Source: Tridacna crocea (taxonomy: Eukaryota > Mollusca > Bivalvia > Cardiida > Cardiidae). From it: a stretch of DNA of 64,000 bases. The stretch is taken from positions 2,190,001-2,254,000 of the forward strand of contig OX031060.1 of NCBI GenBank assembly GCA_943736015.1, given 5' to 3'. Below are positions 1 through 9,058 of this stretch, one piece after another. The translations under genes and the position numbers were made by a program. The notes under the pieces were generated by a model that was not told the origin of the DNA, searched no databases, and saw only the letters and a list, made by a program, of their open reading frames with translations. The stretch's first letter is position 1. Every line of letters starts with the position of its first letter.

Positions 1-1
1 T

Positions 2-784
2 AGACAAGAATTAACATTAACTCGTAGAGGCGATGGGCAGGCTCTTTATAAAAGACCAGCACTCGCTGATGGTACTGAAGCTATACCTGATGGAAAAATA
101 GTATTAACTAGAATTGCTTGGTGGGTTCCACATGTTATACCAGATGACGAGGAAAAATACAGATTATATCAACAAGTAGAAGAAGGAATTCAAGTAAAAA
201 TGGGATACAAATCTAGACGCTGTGAGAAATCAACGGTTCCTCAATCTACTGATTGGACTTGGAAACTAGCTCAAAAAGCTGCTGATGAAAGACCTAGATT
301 TTTAATTGTAGGCTTTCAACCAACTAATGTTAATAACCAACTAGTAAACTCAGGCATTTTTACTTTAAAGAATAATCTTACACGTGATGCGGTTCCTCAA
401 CTTTGTAAAGTAAACAATACTTTTGTTACTTTAAATAGCGATAGATACCCAGAAAGAGATTATAATATAAATTTCGAGTCGAATGACTATAATAGGCTAT
501 TTGGTGACGCTCTTTCATTTAAACATGATAGTACAGGTATTCCAGATGTTTTAGCTAATGCAAATATTAATCCAGTTGATTTTAAAAATCTTTATCCACT
601 CTTTGTTTACGATCTTTCTAAACAGAGTGCTAAACTAAGAGCGAGTATCGTAGATGTAGAAGTTACTTTTAGATTCTCTGAAGCACCAGCCGCTAATACT
701 ATGGATGCATATGCAGTGGTTATATCAGATAAAATAGTAATGTTTCAAGGTGATGGTAAAGCTAGTATGGCTGTAACTATGTAA
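2..784 (+). CDS. Partial intronless ORF, possible double-jelly-roll capsid-like protein
   Basis: The reading frame is open from the window edge (base 2) to TAA at 782-784, with a second in-frame stop (TAG) next; the true start lies upstream, so the ATG at 200 is probably internal. About 260 codons are visible with no splice signal and no low complexity. Recognisable stretches are RIAWWVPHVIPDDEEKY (near base 112), LNSDRYP (near 430), NLYPLFVYDLSKQS (near 590) and DAYAVVISDKIVMFQ (near 705). From memory these resemble a family of intronless uncharacterised proteins scattered through invertebrate genomes (cnidarians, hemipterans, molluscs). The beta-rich pattern of its C-terminal half suggests a capsid-like jelly-roll protein of a polinton-like or other endogenous DNA virus, but that is an inference without a search. 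No catalytic motif is visible. The ORF itself is well supported; the function is not. Confidence 0.6.
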   Translation, partial: RQELTLTRRGDGQALYKRPALADGTEAIPDGKIVLTRIAWWVPHVIPDDEEKYRLYQQVEEGIQVKMGYKSRRCEKSTVPQSTDWTWKLAQKAADERPRFLIVGFQPTNVNNQLVNSGIFTLKNNLTRDAVPQLCKVNNTFVTLNSDRYPERDYNINFESNDYNRLFGDALSFKHDSTGIPDVLANANINPVDFKNLYPLFVYDLSKQSAKLRASIVDVEVTFRFSEAPAANTMDAYAVVISDKIVMFQGDGKASMAVTM

Positions 785-796
785 TAGACTAAGTAA

Positions 797-824
797 TTAA
801 ATCACTAACCCCTCAGTGATTTAA
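797..824 (+). terminator. Stem-loop just after the ORF stop
   Basis: TTAAATCACT (797-806) pairs with AGTGATTTAA (815-824) around an 8-base loop, 13 bases after the double stop. It could end or stabilise the transcript; there is no U-tract, so a bacterial-type intrinsic terminator is not claimed. Confidence 0.35.
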
Positions 825-975
825 TCACTAATCAACGCATCCCCCTCAATCCATATATCATTAACCAACACATCACACACCTCCAAAACCCTCAATCAAT
901 GCGTCACTTAATCAATGCGTCACTTTATGGCTTCGTAGGCTGCTTAACGGTTTAATCGATACAATCCTTCAATCC

Positions 976-1115
976 CTCAATCGATGCGTCAGTTAATCAT
1001 TAAACCCTCAATCGATGCGTGGGTTAATCGTTAGATACTTAATCGATGCGTGGGTTAATCGTTAGATACTTAATCGATGCGTGGGTTAATCGTTAGATAC
1101 TTAATCGATGCGTGG
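976..1115. repeat. 31-bp tandem array
   Basis: ATCGATGCGT recurs at 980, 1011, 1042, 1073 and 1104, exactly every 31 bases; the last three units are essentially identical. Degenerate relatives (CAATGCGTCACTT) extend the pattern upstream to about 895. Confidence 0.9.
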
Positions 1116-1135
1116 GTTTGTGGGTTTGCTGGCTT

Positions 1136-1245
1136 GCTCGACGGCTTCGCCGTCTACGCGCTGGGTTGTTGGACGCTGGGTTGCTGGGTTGCTCGACGGC
1201 TTCGCCGTCTACGCGCTGGGTTGTTGGACGCTGGGTTGGATTGTG
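1136..1245. repeat. 55-bp duplication carrying C(TTCG)G hairpins
   Basis: Two copies of a GC-rich 55-bp unit start at 1136 and 1191. Each contains GACGGCTTCGCCGTC (1140-1154, 1195-1209), a perfect 6-bp stem closed by the unusually stable TTCG tetraloop. Composition differs sharply from the AT-rich surroundings. Confidence 0.85.
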
Positions 1246-1399
1246 GGTTAAAGGTTTGTGTGGGATGTGTGTGGGTGTGAGCTAAGGGTTTGGCGGGATA
1301 TGGGTTTGGATGCTTGGGGATGGAGTTTAGCGGGATTTTGCAATTTCGCGTCGCAGAAAAAATATTTTGGCCTAGAATCCCTATTGTACCATCTCTCCT

Positions 1400-2045
1400 G
1401 CGGACAATTCCCCCTGATTCATTATTTTTTTACTTTAATTGAAGTTATTTTTTTTCAAATTGTAACTTACATTTGATTTTGAGTGATATCATTTGTAATC
1501 TCAGAAATTTAGAGTTAATAAGTTATAAGTAGATCTATTAAAGTTTTTAATATCAATTGAAATTAATTTGTTTTATTTCTAAAGAAACAAAGATACGCTT
1601 GTTATTTCTATGTTAGAGCTAACATTTTGCACATCTTATATAAAAATCATAAAGAAAGTGCTATGAAATGCTATGAAAAAAAGTCAAATAAAAAAAAAGT
1701 CAACTTTTTAGTCTAATTAACATCAATTTTGAAGCTATTTAAAAATCAAACGGAAAATCTATATAAAAAATGCCATAAAACAGACTTATTTCAAAGAAAA
1801 AAAAACACATGTTATATTGTTAAAATAAGACTAAATTTTTCAAAATAATAATGAAATTGCTATAAATTTAAAGATTAAAGCAAACAGAAATATTTCCGAT
1901 TAAAATAAAAACCATTTTTAAGCTTTTTAAAAATTCAGGGGGAAATGTCCAGGTGAACAAATTTTGCAGGGGGAAATGTCCGCAGGGGCAATTGTCCGCA
2001 GGGGCAATTGTCCCAGGGGCAATTGTCCGCAGGGGCAATTGTCCG
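1400..2045. mobile_element. Non-autonomous element with tandem-repeat terminus
   Basis: GCGGACAATTCCCCCTG at 1400-1416 is the inverted counterpart of a right-end array (1936-2045) of 16-bp units of the type CAGGGGCAATTGTCCG: two GGGGGAAATGTCC variants, then four near-identical units. The interior (about 1430-1930) is very AT-rich and has no ORF. No transposase; superfamily unknown. Confidence 0.55.
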
Positions 2046-2165
2046 TACCCTGAAAACAAGTACTTACAGCTTATGCTTATCTCTATCAATTCTCTGGAAA
2101 CTACACCAGTAATCATGTGGAATGTATGGTCTAATGAAAAGTCCAAAACTTGACACCTGCACCCA

Positions 2166-2328
2166 TTAACTCATTACCAAACAACAATATTTTAGGCTTG
2201 TCCAAATCAAAAGCATTTGCATACCCTGCTGTAAATAAATTTTAATTTTTGAGTTACCTTTATTCTGTCGTCAGCAAGTGCTTTCAATTTGAACCAGTCT
2301 AAAATTTTGTTGTTTGGTAAAGAGTTAA
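2166..2328. mobile_element. TH-A derivative lacking the hairpin, two long arms
   Basis: Both ends are long-arm type: TTAACTCATTACCAAACAAC on the left and its inverted counterpart ending TTTGGTAAAGAGTTAA on the right. The centre is unrelated AT-rich sequence. Its last TTAA is also the first TTAA of the next element. Confidence 0.8.
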
Positions 2329-2522
2329 CCCTTTCCCAAACAAGCCCTGGCTTTTACGTGTCTGCAGTAAAAGTTGAAAACACTGTTGGAAAAGGAGAAA
2401 TTGCTCGTAATGAGCAATTTCTCCTTTTCCCACATTGTTTTCTACCCTTTTTGAGAACTTTTTGGCTTTTTCTCCATATCCATAATTGTCGTCTGCAAAC
2501 TCTTTGTTTGGGAAAGAGTTAA
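2325..2522 (+). mobile_element. TH-C MITE
   Basis: Ends are TTAACCCTTTCCCAAACAAG and GTTTGGGAAAGAGTTAA. The palindrome has the TH-C tip (GAAATTGCTCG); the arms differ slightly (GTTGG against CCCAC). Confidence 0.85.
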
Positions 2523-2948
2523 ATAAAAGATGTTGTGAGTTCTTGAACTATGTTTGAGTGACAGGTAATGTGTTTGTAGAGAAGATAGCTATTATCAGGG
2601 GGTTTCTTGTCTTTCAGTTGACTGGTTTACAGCTATAGTAAAAATTAACTACTTGTTAATTAATTCTGCACTAGTTATTCCTTAGTTCTAATGACTGTGA
2701 GAGATTAGACATTTGAAAACATTCTTGTAGAAAGAGACGATGCTGGTATCCAGCATTTGCTCTTACACCAGATGTTTTGTTGCCCTTTCATAAATAAGGC
2801 ACAGGATTTGAGCTTAACCCTTTCCCACAGGATGATGACTTTTGACAACCTTTGGAAAGCAGCGTTTTGAAAACATTGTGTGGCAAAAGGAGAAATTGCT
2901 GGTAAACAGCATTTCTCCTTTTCCAACAATGTTTTCTACCCTATCATT

Positions 2949-3640
2949 ATACCCCCCAAATTCTGCTTGGGGGGTATATAGGAGTCTGCTTGTTCGGTCC
3001 GTTATCCGTCTGTCCGTCCGTCAGTCTGTAGCTTTTTGTCCGCTCTATTTCTCATAAACTACTGGACGAATTTTATTCAAACTTCACAGGTAAACTCAGT
3101 ATCAAGCAGAAATATGCATATGAAATGTTGGTTATGGTTCATTGATTTTTCACTGAGTTATGGCCCTTTCATGAAATTTCTTGTCCGCTCTTTTTCTCAT
3201 CAACTATTGGACAGATTTGGTTCAAACTACACAAATAGACTAGGTATCAAGCAGAGATGTACATATCCTATTTTGGTTATGGTTTATTTAGGTTTCATGG
3301 AGTTTTGGCTCTTTGATGATTCTGGACAAATTTCTTTCAAACTTCATGGATAGACTTTGCACTCAGCAAAGATGTGCATATCATAGATTGTTCTTAGTTA
3401 ATTAAATAAAATTTCCAAGAGCTTAGCCCCTTTTTGTCGTTCTCTTTATGACGGTGCCCTTGCTGAATTGATGAAAATAAATTATACTTTTGATAGAATA
3501 CTTTTAACACAGCTTCAAGAAGCCATTGCAGGATATTCGTCACCTTCAGTGATAGCTCTGGTATAATTGACTCTCCAGTCACTTATTTTGCATTCTTGTG
3601 ACATTAATCTGTTTTGTGTCAAGGAGCTGTTGGGGGGTAT
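2949..3640. mobile_element. 692-bp element with ATACCCCCCAA inverted ends
   Basis: ATACCCCCCAA (2949-2959) and TTGGGGGGTAT (3630-3640) are perfect 11-bp terminal inverted repeats. A second inverted copy at 2967-2977 makes a subterminal hairpin at the left end only. Inside is a CCGT-rich patch (2995-3030) and two related segments beginning TTGTCCGCTC (3038, 3181), each followed by a TTGGAC or CTGGAC motif. No coding capacity. Confidence 0.7.
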
Positions 3641-3723
3641 TGCACCATTTGAGCCACATTGAAATTGTCATCTGCAAATGCTTTCAATTTTGACAAGGCT
3701 AAAATTTTGTTGTCTGGCAAGGG

Positions 3724-3944
3724 TTTGTTTGTTTGTTTTACGCCGCTTTCAACGTTATTTCAGGCATATCGCAGCGACAGTTCACATATTCATGTTTCCT
3801 GTGTTTCACCAGTACTAGGCTAGGCTCTGAAGTGTCTTGCTCAGGGACACTCCTGTGAAAAAACCCAGTGGAGCTAGTGAGGCTCAAACCCGGCACCTCC
3901 AGATCACGAGTCCTACACTTTACCACTGAGCCGCACAGGACTCC
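3724..3944 (-). mobile_element. tRNA-derived SINE
   Basis: Read on the minus strand it starts with a tRNA-like head (GGCTCAGTGGTAAAG as A box, CCGGGTTTGAGCC as B box) and ends GAAAGCGGCGTAAAAC plus an AAAC-repeat tail. It is flanked by a perfect 13-bp target duplication TGTCTGGCAAGGG (3711-3723 and 3945-3957), which lies in the right end of the TH-A host. Confidence 0.93.
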
Positions 3945-3958
3945 TGTCTGGCAAGGGG

Positions 3959-4012
3959 TTAACCTGCTTTTAAGTCGGACAAGTCTAATTTTGTTGTATG
4001 GTGAAGAGTTAA
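3959..4012 (+). mobile_element. TH-A right-end fragment
   Basis: Only the last ~35 bases of a long arm (GACAAGTCTAATTTTG to GAAGAGTTAA) remain, bounded by TTAA on both sides. Confidence 0.6.
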
Positions 4013-4034
4013 ACCTTTACAAACAGGCAAAATT

Positions 4035-4484
4035 TTAACTCTTTACCAAACGACAAAATTTTAGACTGACCAGTCCAAATTGAAAGCATTTCCAGATGAC
4101 AAAATAAACTTAACCCTTTACTCCATAGATACTCATTTCTACGCATTGCTTGTAAGAGCATTTTGAAAACATTGTGGCAAAAGGTGAAATTGCTCGTGAT
4201 GAGCAATTTCACCTTTTGTCACAATGTTTTCTATGCTATCAAAAGGTGTCATATACACAAAAGAAACAACTTTATCCTTGCTGTCATGTAGGGTCAATTA
4301 GAGATACCATAGAAATGCCTTATGGGGTAAAGGGTTAACTCAAAAATTGAAATTTGTTTCCAGAAAACATTGTGGGAAAAGGAGAAAATGCTGGTTACCG
4401 GCATTTTCTCCTTTTCCCACAATGTTTTCAAAAGGCTACTGTCTCAGGGTTGTAAAAACCACGGATTGTTTGGTAAAGGGTTAA
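4035..4484 (-). mobile_element. TH-A MITE hosting a nested TH-B
   Basis: The long arm (4035-4113) stops at AAATAAACTTAA and resumes at 4335 as TTAACTCAAAAATTG, so the TH-B at 4110-4338 sits in a host TTAA that is now duplicated. The hairpin tip reads GGTTACCGG, one substitution off. Confidence 0.92.
4110..4338 (-). mobile_element. TH-B MITE nested in TH-A
   Basis: 229 bp including both TTAAs. The end motif CTCCATAGATACTCATTTC leads, then the palindrome with GAAATTGCTCG tip, then a long arm ending GCCTTATGGGGTAAAGGG. Confidence 0.92.
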
Positions 4485-4671
4485 AATTGTAGAAATTGAA
4501 GAGATTTGCAGTTAACATATAAGTTGCGTCTGTTGTGATTCACCATTGGATTGGAAGAAAATATTGCAGGAAAAGGAGAAAATGCTGGTTACCAGCATTT
4601 TCTCCTTTTCCAACAATATTTTCTAATGAATTAGAGTCTTTAAAACTTGGTAATGTGTGGTGAAGGGTTAA
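4481..4671 (-). mobile_element. TH-A MITE, left arm degenerate
   Basis: Abuts its neighbours through shared TTAAs. The hairpin is ATATTGCAGG...CCAACAATAT, so the outer AT change appears in both arms. Confidence 0.7.
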
Positions 4672-4896
4672 CCCATTACCACTCAATCCCTACTATTGAC
4701 GGCCCTGAGAAAGAAGCCTTTTGCAAACACAGTGGGAAAAGGAGAAAATGCTGGTTACCAGCATTTTCTCCTTTTCCCACAGTGTTTTCTACCCTTTCCA
4801 GAATAAATTTCTATTTTTCAGTCACCTTTATTTTTTCGTCTGCAAATGCTTTCAATTTGGACTAGTCTAAAATTTTCTCGTGTGGTAATGGGTTAA
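4668..4896 (+). mobile_element. TH-A MITE, complete
   Basis: TTAACCCATTACCACTCAATC to TGGTAATGGGTTAA. Hairpin outer arms ACACAGTGGG and CCCACAGTGTT differ at one base. Confidence 0.9.
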
Positions 4897-4972
4897 GTTA
4901 CTGGCTGCAGATGAACATAAAACTGATGTTTTCCATATAGAGGCAACAGCTTGTAGCATAATGCTTGCACAG

Positions 4973-5160
4973 CAAGTAACCTTGTACCAAACAATACCAT
5001 CTGTAACGACACATAGCCAGAGAAAGGAGCTTTTTGAAACTTTGTGGGAAAAGGAGAGTATAATGCTGATGGGCAACATTTCCCCTGCCTATAACGGACA
5101 AAGACATTCATTTGAGCTTTACTGTATTTGTTGTCTGCAACAATGCTTTCAATAGGTACC
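4973..5160 (+). mobile_element. Degraded TH-A
   Basis: TACCAAACAATACCATCTG, GAAACTTTGTGGGAAAAGGAG and TTGTCTGCAACAATGCTTTC keep family order, but the right hairpin arm is lost. Confidence 0.5.
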
Positions 5161-5214
5161 ACAACGAAATAATGGTGGTTGTTAGAGGCAAGTCTGACTT
5201 CATAAATCCAAGTT

Positions 5215-5444
5215 TTAACCCTTTACCACACAATAATGACTTTTAAGACCAATGAGGAAGAAGCATTTTGAAAACATTGTTGGAAAAGGAGAAAATGCTG
5301 GTAACCAGCATTTTCTCCTTTTCCCACAATGTTTTCAACCGTGTTAAGATGAATTTGCGTTATTTGAATCTCATTTAAATTCCTCGTCTGCAAATGCTTT
5401 CAATTTGGACATGGCTAAAATTTTGTCGTCTGGTAAAGAATTGA
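5215..5444 (+). mobile_element. TH-A MITE, nearly complete
   Basis: TTAACCCTTTACCACACAATA to GTCTGGTAAAGAATTGA; the right TTAA has become TTGA. Confidence 0.85.
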
Positions 5445-5555
5445 CAACCTTAACTTTTTGAAAAAAATTGTTAGGAGAGGCCAGAATCATGTAACAAGTT
5501 TTGTCACTACTCCCACAATATTTTTTCCCTCCCTTGACATTTAATCGCATCATTT

Positions 5556-5690
5556 TTAGCTCAGCTGTTTTCGAAGAAAACATTGAGCTATAACCTTGGC
5601 CAAGGCGTCGTCTGGGTTTTTTGTGCAAAACTTTGACATTTTATAATGTCGCTAATTAACGGTATTACAGACGATTTCGACTAACTTAGA
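5556..5690. repeat. Fragment of a GTTTTCGAAGAAAACATTG repeat
   Basis: GCTGTTTTCGAAGAAAACATT with following sequence matches 36281-36380 in this window; both look like 5' pieces of a dispersed molluscan repeat. Confidence 0.5.
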
Positions 5691-5693
5691 CCG

Positions 5694-5911
5694 GGGCCCG
5701 TATTCACCAACCATTCTTGAAAACATTCTTAGTCTTATTCTTCAAGGTTTTCTAAATTTGTAAGTAGCACCAAATGGTTTAGCCAATCAGAAGTTGTGTT
5801 ACTTACAAATTTCAATTTAGCCAATCAGAAGTTGTGTTACTATCAAATTTAGAACATTCTGGAGAATAAGGCAAAGAACATTCTTAAGAGTGGTTGGTGA
5901 ATACAGGCCCA
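5694..5911. mobile_element. F-family long-palindrome MITE
   Basis: Ends GGGCCCGTATTCACCAACC and GGTTGGTGAATACAGGCCC. Most of the element folds back on itself (TCTTATTCTTCAAGG against CTGGAGAATAAGGCA). The central part carries a duplicated AGCCAATCAGAAGTTGTGTT. Confidence 0.85.
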
Positions 5912-6482
5912 GTAGTAAAGTATTAAACGAGGGAGTAATAGAACAAGGCCAGCCTGGAGCTTGGTCTATATTGTATACATGGATATATATACTTGTCGAA
6001 AAATTTGCAAATTACCAATATGGGCAATTGATTCACACTACGTGTTTCTAAAATGTTGCATTGCATTTGGTAAGAATTTTGTACCTTGAGAAACAGTGCG
6101 TAGGAAGTAAATCATTGGTGTAAAAGCTTTTTGAGATGGTGAAATGCCTTCACAAAAGCACAAAAGGACAAGCAATAAATTTCATGTAGTGGATTGTAAG
6201 TTGTGTTGTTTACCAATGTTTTCTTGGTCATCAAAGGGACCAGATAGACCTGTTTGATCATGGGTTTGCTTACATATTGTACACATATAACAAATAAACA
6301 ATCTGTCAGATATTCATGGAAAAAGATAAAAAAAGATGCAGAGAAAGTTCACATTTCACAGTTGACATTTCAAAATGAGAATGAATTTAAGGAAGAAAAG
6401 AATGATGTCCAAGAATTCGTGAAGAAAAGAAGTGTTTTTTTTTTTCAGTCTGTCAAAGACAAAGTTTACCATTTTTATCAAA
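5912..6482. other. Unique-looking AT-rich sequence
   Basis: No family repeat, splice pair or coding pattern was recognised. The open frame at 6254-6485 is Lys-rich and uninformative, and runs on into the neighbouring transposon. Confidence 0.5.
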
Positions 6483-6774
6483 TTAACCCTTTACCCAATG
6501 ACATAATTTTAGACTGGTCCACATTGGAAGCATTTGCAGACAACAAAATTGAAGTGAATCAAAAGTTGAAATTTGTTGAAAATGGGAAGGGTAGAAAACA
6601 TTGCGAGAAAAGGAGAAAATGCTGGTAACCAGCATTTTCTCCTTTTCCCACAATATTTTCTACCCTACCAAAGACAAAATTAATTCCATTATTTGAGCCA
6701 CATTGAAATTGTCGTCTGCAAATGCTTTGAATTTGGACAATTCTACAGTTTTGTTGTGTAGTAAAGAGTTTTAA
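6483..6774. mobile_element. TH-A variant with two long arms
   Basis: The left end is the long arm (ATTTTAGACTGGTCC, GCATTTGCAGACAAC) and so is the right end (TTGTCGTCTGCAAATGCTTTG). The hairpin lies between them, so the whole ~290-bp element is close to a full inverted repeat. Confidence 0.85.
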
Positions 6775-6913
6775 CCAGCATTTTCCCCTTTTCCCACAAT
6801 TTTTTCTTACCTTCCCAAGTCAAATTTCAATATTTGAGTCACATTAAATTTGTTGTCTGCAAGAGCTTCCAATTTGGACTAGTCTAAAATTATGTTGTAT
6901 GGTAAAGAGTTAA
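6775..6913 (+). mobile_element. Half TH-A, starts at hairpin centre
   Basis: Begins with CCAGCATTTTCC directly after a TTAA and runs to GGTAAAGAGTTAA; everything left of the palindrome centre is missing. Confidence 0.8.
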
Positions 6914-7014
6914 AGACTTGAACAGTAGCAAAAGTGAAGTTTGAGTTTCCAATTCTAACTCTTGTTTTGAACTTTTTCTACTTATGATATGGAAGTGTTA
7001 TGAACACTTTACTC

Positions 7015-7212
7015 AAAGTTGCTAACAACCTAGAGGAAGGAACCTTTGGAAAAAATTATGAGAAAAAGAAGAAAATGCTGGTTTCTCCTTTTTCTCACAA
7101 GGTTTTCTACAATTTTCAGACAATCACTATCATTTCAGCTTATCATGTCTTTGCTTCAACTGCTTTGAATTTTGACTGGTCTAAAGTTTTGTGGTTTTGT
7201 AAAGAGATAGAA
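7015..7212 (+). mobile_element. Degraded TH-A
   Basis: AAATTATGAGAAAAAGAAG is followed by a shortened palindrome (GCTGGTTTCTCC) and a long arm ending GGTTTTGTAAAGAG. Confidence 0.55.
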
Positions 7213-7240
7213 AAAAACCCAACTGTATCAGAAGTTTGGT

Positions 7241-7469
7241 TTTACCCTTTGCCACACAATGACAACTTTTAATGACTGTGTAAAAGAAGGCTTTTGAAAA
7301 TATTTTGGGAAATGGAGAAAATGCTGGCAACCAGCATTTTCTCCTTTTCCCAAAGTGTTTTCTACTCCATCAAAATATGATGGCACTGTTTGAGCCACAT
7401 TGAAATTGTCGTCTGCAAATGCTTCCAATTTGGACAAGCCTTAAATTTTGTCGTCTGGAAAAGGGTTAA
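7241..7469 (+). mobile_element. TH-A MITE
   Basis: Left TTAA mutated to TTTA (TTTACCCTTTGCCACACAATG), right end GTCTGGAAAAGGGTTAA. Carries the TTTGAGCCACATTGAAATTG interior of one TH-A subtype. Confidence 0.87.
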
Positions 7470-7817
7470 TGTAAACTTGGTGTAATTATTTGACATGAGC
7501 AATTTGTTGTCAAACAGATGCAATATTTCTTGAATTTCCTTGGTTATTTTTTACTTGTCTTTGTGAAGCTAGTCTAAATTTTCTTCAACGCAAAATCCTT
7601 ACGTAAATTTAACCATTGGATCTATAGTAGTGACCACATGTAATTTGTTTACCATGAATGGGAGCAGGAATAAGCCAGTGTTTGTTTATTTTTTTTTCTT
7701 CGTGCTTATCGGCAAAATAACATTAATTGTAAAAGCATAATAAATGACATGTCTGCAGTAACTCGTGGTATATTGACATCATGGACTACTTTGTGTGGTT
7801 TTGGGAACAGTATATAT

Positions 7818-7856
7818 TAATTCTTTCCCATACAGCCAAATTTTAGAATGGTTTAA
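7818..7856 (-). mobile_element. TH-A end fragment
   Basis: TTAATTCTTTCCCATACAGCC then AATTTTAGAATGG, cut off by the next element's TTAA. Confidence 0.5.
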
Positions 7857-8086
7857 CTCTTTACCACACAATCCCGACTTTTAATGACCCTGAGAAAGAA
7901 AGCTTTTGAAAACATTGTGGGAAAAGGAGAAAATGCTGGTTACCAGCATTTTCTCCTTTTCCCACAATGTTTTCTACCCATCCCAAATCAAATTTCAATT
8001 TTTGATTTACTTTTATTTTGTCATCTGCAAAATTTAATGCTTTGATTTGGACTAGTCCGAAATTTTGTTGTTTGGTAAAGAGTTAA
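7853..8086 (+). mobile_element. TH-A MITE, complete
   Basis: TTAACTCTTTACCACACAATC to TTTGGTAAAGAGTTAA, perfect 64-bp hairpin. A small AATTTAATG duplication lies in the long arm near 8030. Confidence 0.92.
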
Positions 8087-8275
8087 ATTCAAAGCATTTG
8101 CTGATGACAACTTGCATGTGACCTAAATGATCTTTTCAGTCTTTGAAAGCGTAGAAAACATTGTGGGAAAAGGATGAATTGCTGGTAACCAGCATTTTCT
8201 CCTTTTCCTGTAATGTTTTCAAAGGGCATCTTTCTTAGGGTCATTAAAACACGGGATTGTATAGTAAAGAGTTAA
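8083..8275 (-). mobile_element. TH-A MITE lacking its outer left end
   Basis: Starts inside the long arm (TTCAAAGCATTTGCTGATGAC) directly after the TTAA shared with its neighbour. Left hairpin arm has GGATGAATTGC instead of GGAGAAAATGC. Confidence 0.8.
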
Positions 8276-8502
8276 TTCTTTACCAGATGACAAATTCAGG
8301 ACATGTCTAAATTCAAAGCATTTGCAGACGACAAATGTAGCTCTAGTGATGAAACAACAGTTTTTGCCTGTGATAGAATAGAAAACATTGTAGGAAAAGG
8401 AGAAAATGCTGGTTACCAGCATTTTCTCCTTTTCCTGCAGTATTTTTGAAAGCCCTCTTTCTCAGGGTTGTTTAAAGTGGGTATTGTGTGGGAAAGGGCT
8501 AA
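8272..8502 (-). mobile_element. TH-A MITE
   Basis: Third of three elements chained by shared TTAAs. Right end decayed to GGGAAAGGGCTAA. Confidence 0.87.
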
Positions 8503-8757
8503 GATCAGGGTGCAAAGAATATCATTGTAGAAAAATAATGATAATTGATATTGTCTAAGGTTTATTACACAAATAAATCATGAAAAACATGATGATAGAG
8601 AGAGAAATTCCTCATTTTAAGCATTTGTCCTTTTGCCTCATTCTATTCAAGTCACCAGGCAGTAGTGATGTTTACACATAGGCGATGTCCAGATTTAAAA
8701 TATTTATATGCGCAGTGACACAGAAGTGCTGATGGGGAAGGGAGCGGGAGAATGGTA

Positions 8758-8986
8758 CTAACTCATTAATTACCAAACAACAAAATTTTGGACTAGTCCA
8801 AATTGAAAGCATTTGCAGACAACAAGATGAAAGTGAATCAAAGATTGAAATTTGATTTGGAAAGGGCAGAAAACATTGTGGTAAAAGGAAAAAATGCTGG
8901 TTACCAGCATTTTCTCCTTTTTCCCACCATGTTTTCAAAGTCTTCTTTCTCAGGGTCGTCAAAACTAGGGATTGTGTGGTAAGAGA
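8758..8986 (-). mobile_element. TH-A MITE next to a NAV exon
   Basis: Ends CTAACTCATTAATTACC and TGTGTGGTAAGAGAG. It stops about 70 bp before the exon at 9059, so its palindrome would be transcribed just upstream of the branch-point region. Confidence 0.85.
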
Positions 8987-9058
8987 GATTTCCAAGTCAT
9001 CAGTCTGTCATTTTATACATCAGACATTTTCATTATTTTTTTTTTTTTCCATTTTCAG

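Larger units (their letters stand above)
2814..3962 (+). mobile_element. TH-A MITE split by two later insertions
   Basis: The left end and hairpin (2814-2948) continue at 3641 with ATTTGAGCCACATTGAAATT and the long arm, and finish at 3945-3962 (GGCAAGGGGTTAA). The CCCCCC-end element (2949-3640) and a SINE (3724-3944) interrupt it. Confidence 0.75.

Noticed and set aside
1077..1476. Gly/Trp/Leu-rich open frames
   Set aside because: Created by the 31-bp and 55-bp tandem repeats; no coding pattern.
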